DNA of 64,000 nt from positions 8,792 through 72,791 of the forward strand of contig DASVOE010000079.1 in the NCBI GenBank assembly GCA_036383515.1. The letters run 5' to 3'. The stretch's first letter is position 1; the number at the start of each line of letters is the position of its first letter. The notes beneath the pieces are model-generated. The model had not been told where the DNA came from and did not search any database. It saw only the letters and a list, made by a program, of their open reading frames with translations. The position numbers and the translations under genes were made by a program. This DNA is from CADEDV01 sp036383515. Its GTDB lineage: Bacteria > Bacteroidota > Bacteroidia > Chitinophagales > Chitinophagaceae. This document shows, in pieces, positions 9,812 to 18,497 of the stretch.

Positions 9812-11047
9812 TTATTTCTTTTTAAAACTAAATACACTGATCGATCCGTTGGAATAACTGCATACCCAGGCTTCCAGTTTTTCTTCGCTCTCATAAATAT
9901 CTACACCTACAGGATGTCCTTTGCAGGGCAGCGAAACCACTTTTTCAAAACTGTCATCATTGATCTTAAAGACATCTACAAAGTCGCTGCTATAACAGGT
10001 TACAAATAAAAACTTATGATTTTTTGATAAGATGATCGTCCGGGGTTGTGCATGTGTGGAAGCAGTGAACAATGTGTTACCGGTTTCTACATCAATAGCT
10101 GCTACTTTGCCCAAACTGTTGTACGAAACAAAAAGACGGCCGCTGCTGTCCATTACAATATGCCGCGGATTAGCAGCTACCGCAATATCTTTTTCTTTCA
10201 TCCAGACTGAGTTATTAATAACTGCTATACTGGCTCCGCCCATGATGGCAACATAAGAGCGGTTGTTTTTGTCATCTACAACAATTCCCCGGGGAATTGA
10301 TGATACCGGAACAGTGCTGAGGACTTTGGCAAAAGGATATTTGTCTTTATCCATTTCCAGTACACTTACATTATAGGAGTGCCAGTTGCTTACGAGTAAA
10401 TATTTACTATCAGCAGTCCGTGAAATGATCTTGGGTGTTTTACCGGTTTTGATGAGAGGTACATTAAAAGAATCTTTTTTTGAGATACCGGGGTATACCA
10501 CTGTTATTTTCTTCACGGCCTGTTTGAGTGTGTCCGGCTTCTTTCCATTTTCCGAAATGGAATCCACTCTTATCGGAACGATACCTTCCGCATTGTGAAG
10601 CGATACCCATAATATTTGATCATCATGGCTAAAACAGGCTTCCACCGGTTTTTCCTCAAAAGAAGAAATAGGTTTTTGATTTACATAATCCCAGCCGGTT
10701 CCTTTATTGGGTTTGAATTTGAATTCACGGATTATTTTCCGGGAAGGCTGATCAAATTCATACACACTCATTCCTTCAAGGTTCATTGCATAGAGCTTTG
10801 AGCCGGTTGAATTGAAGAGTACTGATTTGGTGCCGGGAGCAGCAGCCAGTCGTTCTACTTTTTCATATACCAGTTTATCATATTCCCGCAGTGAATGAAG
10901 AGGTAGCAGGGTGTCTTTTAAAGCAAGTGACTCTGTTATTTCTATTCCTGAAATGTTTTCGGCAGCAAGTGTTTTACCCGGGTTTAAGTCGTATCCACAG
11001 GCAACGAATAGTAAACTGATAAAGGGTAAGTATGATGAGGCGGACAT
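9812..11047 (-). CDS. YncE-like beta-propeller lipoprotein
   Basis: A 411-residue protein with a short hydrophobic N-terminus ending in FVACG, a plausible lipoprotein signal with the cysteine near residue 16. The body consists of repeated strands of the YncE/40-residue YVTN type, such as GKVAAIDVETGNTLFTASTHAQPRTIILSKNHKFLFVTCYSSDFVDVFKI, summarised here as alternating VAV/SxDGxxL blades. This predicts a seven-bladed beta-propeller on the outer membrane or in the periplasm. Propellers of this type bind ligands or partner proteins, and none is indicated. The ATG ending at 11047 was chosen; the longer frame would need a TTG start at 11065. It is transcribed away from the NlpC/P60 gene. Confidence 0.7.
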   Translation of the reverse strand: MSASSYLPFISLLFVACGYDLNPGKTLAAENISGIEITESLALKDTLLPLHSLREYDKLVYEKVERLAAAPGTKSVLFNSTGSKLYAMNLEGMSVYEFDQPSRKIIREFKFKPNKGTGWDYVNQKPISSFEEKPVEACFSHDDQILWVSLHNAEGIVPIRVDSISENGKKPDTLKQAVKKITVVYPGISKKDSFNVPLIKTGKTPKIISRTADSKYLLVSNWHSYNVSVLEMDKDKYPFAKVLSTVPVSSIPRGIVVDDKNNRSYVAIMGGASIAVINNSVWMKEKDIAVAANPRHIVMDSSGRLFVSYNSLGKVAAIDVETGNTLFTASTHAQPRTIILSKNHKFLFVTCYSSDFVDVFKINDDSFEKVVSLPCKGHPVGVDIYESEEKLEAWVCSYSNGSISVFSFKKK

Positions 11048-11287
11048 AATATCAATAATAGGCAAATAATTTCAACCGGCCATCGCTTGATCCATCTCAA
11101 TAACTCACAACATGTTAGCAACTTAAATCGCTTGAGGAGAGAAAGTTATCCCCGGGCAATTTTGTGGCACAAAATTCGTTAAGGGATGTGGCTTTTATTC
11201 CACAGTAAAAGTATATTTTTGCCCGCCTGCCGAAAGGTGGCTCTGAATCAAAGCCGACCCTACCATCACCTGAAAAAACGCCGTATA

Positions 11288-12061
11288 ATGGTTAAAAACA
11301 TTTTTTACGCAGCAGGCCTCCTCGTTTTATTGGCAAGTTGTTCAAGTCTGAAGCCTCTTAATTTTACCAGCAGTAAACCTGTGCAAACTTCTGCTGTGGG
11401 TAATACTGAAGCTTCTTCCCATAGCAATAAAAATTCAGTAAAATTTATTGATGATATCGCTGTAACTGCCCGGCCAGCAGATCAACCGGAAGTTAAAAAT
11501 GAAAAAATCAACGCTTCAAAAAAAGAAACGGTTAACACAAGAGGTTTTTCGATAGAAGAAACAAAGCCCGAATCTTCGTTTTATGGAGATCGTTCAGCGA
11601 CAATAGAAAATGCTTCCAAACTCCAATTAAAGTATTCTATTCTTTTAAATACAGAAGTAGAACAATTACAGGATAAAGCATTATTAGAAAGTGTTGATGC
11701 ATGGTACGGCACCCGCTACAGGATGGGAGGCACTACAAAAAAAGGCATTGACTGCTCTGCGTTTGTTCAGGCCGTGTTTGCTGCTGCTTATAGCTTTTCA
11801 TTACCCCGCACAGCAAGGGAACAATATAAAGCAGCTAAACGTATATCCCGGACAGAATTGAAAGAAGGCGACCTCGTTTTCTTCAATACTACTGGTGGTG
11901 TATCTCATGTAGGCATCTATATGCAGAATAATAAATTCATTCATGCATCTGCTTCCAAAGGTGTTACCGTCAGTGATATGTATGATCCTTATTACCTGAG
12001 CCGCTATATCGGTGCCGGAAGAGTTAATGATAAAAAGGACATGGCACTTTCTTCCAATTAA
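11288..12061 (+). CDS. NlpC/P60 family cell-wall endopeptidase, lipoprotein
   Basis: A 257-residue protein that starts MVKNIFYAAGLLVLLASCSS, a clear lipoprotein signal with the cysteine at about residue 17. A low-complexity linker follows (about 20-130). The C-terminal NlpC/P60 domain shows the catalytic cysteine in KKGIDCSAFVQAVF, the histidine in VSHVGIYM and the supporting FIHAS segment. Such enzymes cleave D-Glu-diaminopimelate bonds in peptidoglycan stem peptides, here presumably from the outer membrane facing the periplasm. The ATG at 11288 was chosen because it gives a proper lipoprotein signal; a longer frame to 11186 has none. The stop overlaps the convergent flippase stop by four bases. 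Confidence 0.9.
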   Translation: MVKNIFYAAGLLVLLASCSSLKPLNFTSSKPVQTSAVGNTEASSHSNKNSVKFIDDIAVTARPADQPEVKNEKINASKKETVNTRGFSIEETKPESSFYGDRSATIENASKLQLKYSILLNTEVEQLQDKALLESVDAWYGTRYRMGGTTKKGIDCSAFVQAVFAAAYSFSLPRTAREQYKAAKRISRTELKEGDLVFFNTTGGVSHVGIYMQNNKFIHASASKGVTVSDMYDPYYLSRYIGAGRVNDKKDMALSSN

Positions 12062-13566
12062 GACTTGCGGATCCTCAATTTCTTTTTTACTGTTTGCATC
12101 ACCGGATGAATGTCGGGAGATAGTTTCATGTAAACGGTTCCTGTCGTATACAAAACTATAAATGCAATGCTGCGCACTACCAATCCTCCAAACCCATGGA
12201 GATGAATAAAAGCATAATAACAGGTGGTAAAACAGGCCGTCGCCAATATAACGGTATATAAAGACTGTATCGTGAAAGGCGATAACCTGAATTTTTTCCA
12301 GAGAAAAATAATGCGGATAATATTATAAATCGTGATAGAAATAAAATTAGCGATAGCCGGACCAATCAGATCATACTTTACAGTAAGTATATAGGTCAAT
12401 GGCAGCATCAACGCTAAAAGAGTAACGCCGCTGATCAATTCAAATTTCCAGTAATTGGAAGTGGAAATGATCTGTGCATTAACTCCTGTGCCCATATCAA
12501 CGATCCGTGTCAACCCCAGTAACAGGAAAACATAGAATCCCTGCAGGTAAACATCTTTAAGATGAAAAGTGATGATGGCTTCTTTATAATTTAGAGCAAT
12601 CAAAACAAAAAGGCCGGAAGCAAAAACAAGCTGGTTGATGGATGACCGCTGGTAAATGCGTTGCAGCATCGCCATATTCTTCTCTTTCCATGCTCTCGAA
12701 AGATGCGTGATGGATGCGGCCACAATACCCCGCTGTGGTGCCTGTATCACACTTCCCATTATTTGCGCTAAGGCAAAAATACCGGCCTTCGCTGTACCAT
12801 CCTGTAAAACAGAAGCAATAACAATCGTATCAAACACCTGTGAGATGGTGAAGATGATCGTGCCGGCATACATAAATGTGCAAAGCCTGATGATCTTGCC
12901 AAAATACCGGCGACTTACTTTGCTTAGTTTAAAAGCAAAATGAATTTTTTTAGTGACCACGAGGTAAATGAACAATGTGATCGCTATGCCGGGATATGTA
13001 AAAGCGTATAATTTAATAAACAGGTCGAAGTCTTTGATCACCCCCATGATCATAAGAACGATCAGCACAGTTGTCAATACCCGCCATTGTACTTCTTTTA
13101 AAAAACTGGTGATAACAGGCTTGCCAACATTCCATGTATAAGCTTCCAGCACCGAATAGATCGTAAGGCCAAGCCCCATGGGAAATATCCAGTAATAATA
13201 GGATACCAGTAGCGGGGAGTGTTCTCCGAATTTTCGTATCACCAGGTGTTTGAAAAACCAACCGGCAATCATTACGAGTATAAAGCCGATAAGACTAACA
13301 ACCAATGCCCAGGTGATCATATCATTCTTCCGGGGCGGAAGATGATCGGCATAATAATGATAGAATTTAAAAATATAAGAAGGCATAGCCATCATCGCAA
13401 ACACACACATCATGGAAGCAATGGCAATAAAAATACTGGTGAGGCCGTATTGTTCTTCAGTAAAAAATCCTTCTTTAGTAAAAAAATAAGTATTGAGCAG
13501 GCCCACAGCAAAGCCAATATAAATAACCAGCGAGGAAATAATGCTTTGCCTTCGGATGGAGCTCAT
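12058..13566 (-). CDS. Polysaccharide/lipid flippase of the MOP superfamily
   Basis: A 502-residue membrane protein with about fourteen hydrophobic segments spread over the whole length and short charged loops. The start IRRQSIISSLVIYIGFAVGLLNTYFF and the loop AGIFALAQIMGSVIQAPQRG are typical of Bacteroidota oligosaccharide flippases of the Wzx/MviN (MOP) superfamily. It probably moves lipid-linked sugars across the inner membrane for cell-surface polysaccharide. There are no glycosyltransferase neighbours, so the substrate cannot be inferred. It is followed by the convergent NlpC/P60 gene (four-base overlap) and preceded by the aminopeptidase gene on the same strand, 47 bases away. Confidence 0.82.
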   Translation of the reverse strand: MSSIRRQSIISSLVIYIGFAVGLLNTYFFTKEGFFTEEQYGLTSIFIAIASMMCVFAMMAMPSYIFKFYHYYADHLPPRKNDMITWALVVSLIGFILVMIAGWFFKHLVIRKFGEHSPLLVSYYYWIFPMGLGLTIYSVLEAYTWNVGKPVITSFLKEVQWRVLTTVLIVLMIMGVIKDFDLFIKLYAFTYPGIAITLFIYLVVTKKIHFAFKLSKVSRRYFGKIIRLCTFMYAGTIIFTISQVFDTIVIASVLQDGTAKAGIFALAQIMGSVIQAPQRGIVAASITHLSRAWKEKNMAMLQRIYQRSSINQLVFASGLFVLIALNYKEAIITFHLKDVYLQGFYVFLLLGLTRIVDMGTGVNAQIISTSNYWKFELISGVTLLALMLPLTYILTVKYDLIGPAIANFISITIYNIIRIIFLWKKFRLSPFTIQSLYTVILATACFTTCYYAFIHLHGFGGLVVRSIAFIVLYTTGTVYMKLSPDIHPVMQTVKKKLRIRKS

Positions 13567-13613
13567 AGGGTAAAGATAGTGGTCAATAGTGAATGGTCAA
13601 TAATGAGCCGGGG

Positions 13614-15335
13614 TTAATCAACCTTTTTTAAAGAGACATAGAAGTTCTTATTGACATCTTCGATGGAATAATTGAGTGGTAATTCTTGTTCCTGCCATTG
13701 GGTGGTGGGGTTGATCAAAAACATTTTCCCCGTTCCAATTTGTAAGGGCATATTAAAGCCATCTACGCAGTTGGACCAGCGGAACGAGAGTGTTTTACCT
13801 TTTATTTTATATTCCAGTACAGGAATTTTAATCGTTCGCAGGTATTGATCAAATATTTTTGAAAGATCTTTCTCTGATTGTTTACTCATATACGTTTCTA
13901 CATCTTTTGAGTCAATCGTGCGGTGATAAAATTCTTTGTTCAGTCCCCTTAATATTTTTCTGAATAAGCTGTCGTTATTAATAACCTGCCTGATCGTATG
14001 CAGGATATTGGCTCCTTTGGCATACATATCCCCACTTCCTTCCTGGTTTACGCCATAGGTGCCGATAATGGGAATGTCGTTATCAATGTTTTTACGTAAT
14101 CCCTGGCAATATTCATCAGCCGCTTTTCTACCATACTGGCATTCTACAAATAATACTTCTGAATAATCAGTGAACCCTTCATGCACCCACATATCGGCAA
14201 TATCATTCGTTGTAATATTATTGGCAAACCATTCATGACCGCTTTCGTGAATAATAATGTAATCCCATTTCTTGCCCCAGCCGCTGCCGGAAAGATCCAT
14301 ACCCAGGTAACCATTCTTATAATGATTGCCATAAGCTACAGCGCTCTGGTGCTCCATGCCAAGATGCGGCGCTTCTACTAATTTGTACCCATCATTATAA
14401 AAAGGATAGGGACCAAACCAGTGTTCAAAACATTTCAACATGGGTTTTACATTACGGTCAAATTGTTTTTTGGCTTTGTCGAGATTATAATCCAATACCC
14501 AATAGTCCAAAGAGAGTTTGCCGTTCTCTCCAACATAGGAATCTTTAAAAGTTACATACTTGCCGATGTAAGGAACAATATTGTAATTATTGATAGGATT
14601 TCTTACCAGCCACGACCATACTGTACCATCAGCTTGTTTTTTTTCGGAATATAATTTTCCATTGGCTACGGCTACAAGATCACTGGGAACTTTTACCTGT
14701 ATCAACGCTCCTTCATTCGGTTCATCACTCTGGTGATCTTTACAGGGATACCATACACTGGCTCCCAATCCCTGGCAGGCTACAGTCATCCACGGCCGGC
14801 CCTTTTCATCTTTTGTAAATATCCAGCCGCCATCCCAGGGTGGATTAGATGCAATGCGTGGTGATCCTGAAAAATTGATCAATATCGAATCGATCTTATT
14901 TTTTTGTGGGGCATCTTCAATATAATAAACATTACCATCCCGTTTGTAGGTCAGGGCCCGGGGTGGTTGATGCGCTGTAGTTTCTTTATGACCCGTACTT
15001 TTCGTTACATGAACCGCCGGTCCATCATTACTTGTCACTCCATCAATATGCATTGGTTCCTGCAGATCTATCTGCATTCTTTTTGTTGCTGGATTATTTA
15101 CTACACGATAAATAATGACGATCTGTCCTTTAATTGTTTTATCGGAAAAATTGGGCTGTATAAAAATTTTGTATTTCACCACATCCCACCAGGCCCGTTC
15201 CGGCGTTATTGATCCCCGTAGCGTATCCTGCCGGGTAAATATTTTTTTTTGATTGAGGGGTTGTGAATAGGAGATATCCATTAAACTCAATAACAAAAGT
15301 GAAAAAAGTAATAAAGAACGGACAAGCTTCAGCAT
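13614..15335 (-). CDS. Secreted M1-family aminopeptidase
   Basis: A 573-residue protein with a signal peptide (about residues 1-24, ending SYSQ). The M1 zinc site is HESGH (363-367), with the third ligand Glu386 in MWVHEGFTDY at the exact 18-residue spacing. The substrate-side motif appears as LGMEHQSAVAYGN, equivalent to the GxMEN loop of aminopeptidases. The family removes N-terminal residues from peptides; with a signal peptide this one acts in the periplasm or outside. The protein ends soon after a short C-terminal beta-sandwich and lacks the long alpha-helical C-terminal domain of PepN, as is usual for the shorter Bacteroidota members. It lies upstream of the flippase gene on the same strand and is divergent from the solute-binding lipoprotein gene. 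Confidence 0.9.
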   Translation of the reverse strand: MLKLVRSLLLFSLLLLSLMDISYSQPLNQKKIFTRQDTLRGSITPERAWWDVVKYKIFIQPNFSDKTIKGQIVIIYRVVNNPATKRMQIDLQEPMHIDGVTSNDGPAVHVTKSTGHKETTAHQPPRALTYKRDGNVYYIEDAPQKNKIDSILINFSGSPRIASNPPWDGGWIFTKDEKGRPWMTVACQGLGASVWYPCKDHQSDEPNEGALIQVKVPSDLVAVANGKLYSEKKQADGTVWSWLVRNPINNYNIVPYIGKYVTFKDSYVGENGKLSLDYWVLDYNLDKAKKQFDRNVKPMLKCFEHWFGPYPFYNDGYKLVEAPHLGMEHQSAVAYGNHYKNGYLGMDLSGSGWGKKWDYIIIHESGHEWFANNITTNDIADMWVHEGFTDYSEVLFVECQYGRKAADEYCQGLRKNIDNDIPIIGTYGVNQEGSGDMYAKGANILHTIRQVINNDSLFRKILRGLNKEFYHRTIDSKDVETYMSKQSEKDLSKIFDQYLRTIKIPVLEYKIKGKTLSFRWSNCVDGFNMPLQIGTGKMFLINPTTQWQEQELPLNYSIEDVNKNFYVSLKKVD

Positions 15336-15398
15336 ATTCTGCAGATTAATGATCGTATTTGTAATAGTTTGCTAATTTAGACACCTTAGGATTAATAC

Positions 15399-17027
15399 AT
15401 GAACCGATTAACAAAATATTTTCCACTTTTAGCCGCAACCCTTTTAATGATGATGTCCTGTTCTTCTAAAAAGAACAGCGGGAAAAAGATATTTCATTAT
15501 AATGAACAAACCGGCATTGCTTCCTTAGACCCCACATTTGCCAAGAACCAATCTATCATGTGGCCCATCCATCAACTGTATAATACCCTGGTAGAAGTAG
15601 ATGATAGTCTTCATATCGTTCCCTCATTGGCTAAAAGCTGGGACATATCGGAAGACAGGCTTACCTATATTTTTCACCTGAGAGATGATGTTTTCTTTCA
15701 TGACGATGCATGTTTCCCGGGCAATAAAGGAAGAAAATTGACAGCCAATGATGTTGCTTATAGTTTATCCCGTATTATCAATAAGCAAACAGCCAGCCCC
15801 GGCTCTTGGATATTCAACCGCAAAATAGATTCGTTACAACCCTTTACTGCTATTGATGATACTACTTTTCAACTCAAACTATCTCGGCCATACAATCCTA
15901 TCACCGGCATTTTATCCATGCAATATTGTTCTATAGTGCCTGAAGAAGCAGTAGAAAAATATGGAGATGCATTCCGGCGTCATCCTGTTGGTACCGGGCC
16001 ATTCCAGTTTGTGGCCTGGGAAGAAGGACAGGCATTGGTACTTAAAAAGAATGACCACTATTTTGAAAAAGACACAGCTGGTAATCGCTTACCTTATATT
16101 GATGGCATCAAAATAACTTTTTATGACAGCAAAGCCACTGAGTTTTTATTACTACGTCAAAAAAAGCTGGAATTCATTAATGATATTGATGCTTCGTTTA
16201 AAGACGAGGTACTGACAAAAAAAGGAACATTGCGTAAAGACTGGGAAGGCAAAATTCAGTTACACACCAGTCCTTATTTGAATATCGAATACCTGGGTAT
16301 ATTAGTAGATACCACTAATGCCTTATTACAAAATTCACCTACAAGATTCACCAAAATAAGACAGGCGATCAATTATGGATTTGACAGAAAAAAACTTGTC
16401 CTGTATCTCCGTAATTCATTGGGCACGGCGGCAGAATCGGGGTTTGTGCCTATGGGCTTACCTTCCTTTGATGCGAACCTCGTAAAAGGATATCATTACG
16501 ATCCTGCTAAAAGCCGGCAGCTCCTGGCTGAAGCAGGTTTTCCTGAGGGCAACAATTTACCCGTCATAAAATTATATACCATTTCCATTTATGCTGAGAT
16601 CGGCAATTTCATCGCCAAACAATTACAGGAAAGCGGTATCAATGTGCAGGTAGAAGTAGTGCAAAAACATTTGCTGCTGGAAATGACATCCAATTCAAGA
16701 GCTTCTTTTTTCCGTGGTAGCTGGATAGCCGATTACCCTGATGCGGAAAATTATTTATCCGTCTTTTATTCCAAAAACCCTGCACCACCGAATTATACAA
16801 GATACAAGAGTCCGCAGTTTGATGCCTTGTTTGAAAAGGCATTATTGGAAGAAAATGATTCTATGCGGTATGAACTATACCGGCAAGCCGACCAGGTGAT
16901 GATCAATGATGCACCGGTGGTACCGCTATGGTATGATAAAGCCGTTCATTTAGTGCAAATGAATGTAAAGGATTTTAATGCCAATGCTTTAAATCTATTG
17001 GAGCTGCGGAGGGTGAGAATTGAATAA
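15399..17027 (+). CDS. Family-5 extracellular solute-binding lipoprotein (oligopeptide-type)
   Basis: A 542-residue lipoprotein; the signal LLAATLLMMMSCSS puts the lipidated cysteine near residue 22. The body follows the DppA/OppA family-5 pattern: IASLDPTFAKNQSIMWPIHQLYNTLVEVDD near 40, then SLAKSWDISEDRLTYIFHLRDDVFFHD, then LTANDVAYSLSRI and HPVGTGPFQF. Such proteins bind oligopeptides or similar ligands for ABC import. No permease or ATPase genes are adjacent, so here it is an orphan that must work with components encoded elsewhere or have another role. It is divergent from the aminopeptidase gene, which suggests, without proof, a link to peptide use. Confidence 0.88.
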   Translation: MNRLTKYFPLLAATLLMMMSCSSKKNSGKKIFHYNEQTGIASLDPTFAKNQSIMWPIHQLYNTLVEVDDSLHIVPSLAKSWDISEDRLTYIFHLRDDVFFHDDACFPGNKGRKLTANDVAYSLSRIINKQTASPGSWIFNRKIDSLQPFTAIDDTTFQLKLSRPYNPITGILSMQYCSIVPEEAVEKYGDAFRRHPVGTGPFQFVAWEEGQALVLKKNDHYFEKDTAGNRLPYIDGIKITFYDSKATEFLLLRQKKLEFINDIDASFKDEVLTKKGTLRKDWEGKIQLHTSPYLNIEYLGILVDTTNALLQNSPTRFTKIRQAINYGFDRKKLVLYLRNSLGTAAESGFVPMGLPSFDANLVKGYHYDPAKSRQLLAEAGFPEGNNLPVIKLYTISIYAEIGNFIAKQLQESGINVQVEVVQKHLLLEMTSNSRASFFRGSWIADYPDAENYLSVFYSKNPAPPNYTRYKSPQFDALFEKALLEENDSMRYELYRQADQVMINDAPVVPLWYDKAVHLVQMNVKDFNANALNLLELRRVRIE

Positions 17028-17052
17028 GTGAATGAGCAAACAAGAACTTTTG

Positions 17053-17163
17053 CCGGGAAGACGGTAAGACGTGAAGGAATATTAAAACTACACTTTACCA
17101 ACTTACCGATTTCCCGGTTATTATTTCTAATTAAAGCTTTGTGTCCTTTGAGCCTTCGTGGGA
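17053..17163. repeat. Inverted-repeat intergenic element between the SBP gene and msrA
   Basis: Two arms, CCGGGAAGACGGTAAG (17053-17068) and CTTACCGATTTCCCGG (17102-17117), are inverted copies with two mismatches. A following stretch at about 17134-17163 (TTTGTGTCCTTTGAGCCTTC and on) resembles the inner arm of the element at 63370-63396. It lies between convergent genes and could double as a terminator, but it looks like a dispersed intergenic repeat. Confidence 0.6.
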
Positions 17164-17169
17164 CATCTC

Positions 17170-17865
17170 TTAATGATCTTTCTTCAATTTATCTTTAAAC
17201 ACTTTACGGAATTTTTCCAGCTTGGGTTGAATAACGATACGGCAATAAGGATTGCTGTTGCCATTATTCTCATAATACTGCTGGTGATAATCTTCCGCCA
17301 CATAAAATTTACTGTAGGGCGTTATTTCTGTAACGATCGGGTTATTGAATGCACCGCTTTTATTCAGTTCTTCTTTATACTTCTCCGCTTTTTGTTTTTG
17401 TTCATCATTATGATAAAAAATGCCGCTGCGGTATTGCGTACCTACATCTGCACCCTGGCGATTGAGCGTAGTAGGGTCGTGTGTTTGCCAGAATACTTCC
17501 AGCAATTCATCAAACGTAATCTTAGCCGGATCATACACGATCTGCAATGCTTCTGCATGCCCGGTTTGCCCGGTACTCACCGTTTTATAATCCGGGTTTT
17601 CAGTTTGACCGCCGGTGTATCCTGATTCAGCACTGATCACTCCATCCAGTTCTTCAAACACGGCTTCGGTGCACCAGAAACATCCGTTGGCAAATGTAGC
17701 CGTATCATATTTTGAAGGATCAGATGGTTTCGTTGCTGTTTTGTCAGCGGCGGCTATGGGTTTTGACTCATTCATTTTTATATCTGTTTTTTGTGTTTGG
17801 GCACATGCACTTAAAGTAGTAACGGCCAGTGTGGCCCAGATAAACGCTGGCTTCATAAGTTTCAT
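17170..17865 (-). CDS. msrA: Peptide methionine-S-sulfoxide reductase MsrA, lipoprotein form
   Basis: A 231-residue protein starting MKLMKPAFIWATLAVTTLSACAQ, a lipoprotein signal with the cysteine at about residue 20. The MsrA domain opens with FANGCFWCTEAVFEELDGV, holding the catalytic cysteine of the GCFWC motif, and continues with GYTGG, GHAEALQIVYDP and YHQQYYENN. It reduces methionine-S-sulfoxide in proteins; the lipid anchor places it in the cell envelope. The ATG ending at 17865 was preferred over a longer frame from 17934 because it begins the lipoprotein signal directly. No fused MsrB domain is present. It is convergent with the solute-binding gene. Confidence 0.95.
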   Translation of the reverse strand: MKLMKPAFIWATLAVTTLSACAQTQKTDIKMNESKPIAAADKTATKPSDPSKYDTATFANGCFWCTEAVFEELDGVISAESGYTGGQTENPDYKTVSTGQTGHAEALQIVYDPAKITFDELLEVFWQTHDPTTLNRQGADVGTQYRSGIFYHNDEQKQKAEKYKEELNKSGAFNNPIVTEITPYSKFYVAEDYHQQYYENNGNSNPYCRIVIQPKLEKFRKVFKDKLKKDH

Positions 17866-18077
17866 TTTAATAAATCTGAGTATAAATTTCGTGCAATTTC
17901 CTATCCCGGCAAGCAGGGGTTTTGTAAGTTGCATGAAATTGTTTTGTTTTTACTATTCATAACAGGTAATTAAAATAACAAATCCACATACGAATGGTTG
18001 ACTTAAAAAGATGTTGAGGGAGGATACTTATAACCTGTTTAACAATTATAGTAGTAAACGGCAGCCCAACTAAGAAT

Positions 18078-18494
18078 ATGAAAGAAGAAAAGATCAATAC
18101 CTGCGTTATCCGCCTTAGGCCCGGCGAAGATATTAAGCAGGGGATTGAAAAATCAGTAAAGGAAAACAATATACAGGCAGGCTGGATAAATACTGCAGTA
18201 GGGAGTTTAACGGCGTATAGGATCCGGTTTGCTAACCAGTCCGCAGGAAGTGCTGGTAATGGACATTTTGAAATAGTAAGTCTCACAGGTACTTTGAGTG
18301 TAAATGGCTCTCATCTTCATATTAGTGTAAGTGACAGCGCCGGTAAAACAACAGGCGGTCATTTATTGGAAGGCTGCACGGTTTACACTACAGCGGAGAT
18401 CATCATTCAATACAGCAATAAATATTTATTTACAAGAGAAAAAGATGGAACCACTCCCTGGAATGAATTGCAGATCAGGGAGAACAAAGTGTAG
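18078..18494 (+). CDS. PPC-domain (DUF296) protein
   Basis: A 138-residue protein that is a single PPC/DUF296 domain. Diagnostic segments are RLRPGEDIKQGIEKSVKENN near the start, GWINTAVGSL, LTGTLSVNGSHLHISVSD in the middle, and GGHLLEGCTVYTTAEI. In plants this fold is fused to AT-hooks in DNA-binding proteins. Free-standing bacterial versions form trimers and their role is not settled. No AT-hook is present here, so DNA binding is not claimed. It ends four bases before the convergent SulP gene stop. Confidence 0.88.
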   Translation: MKEEKINTCVIRLRPGEDIKQGIEKSVKENNIQAGWINTAVGSLTAYRIRFANQSAGSAGNGHFEIVSLTGTLSVNGSHLHISVSDSAGKTTGGHLLEGCTVYTTAEIIIQYSNKYLFTREKDGTTPWNELQIRENKV

Positions 18495-18497
18495 CAA

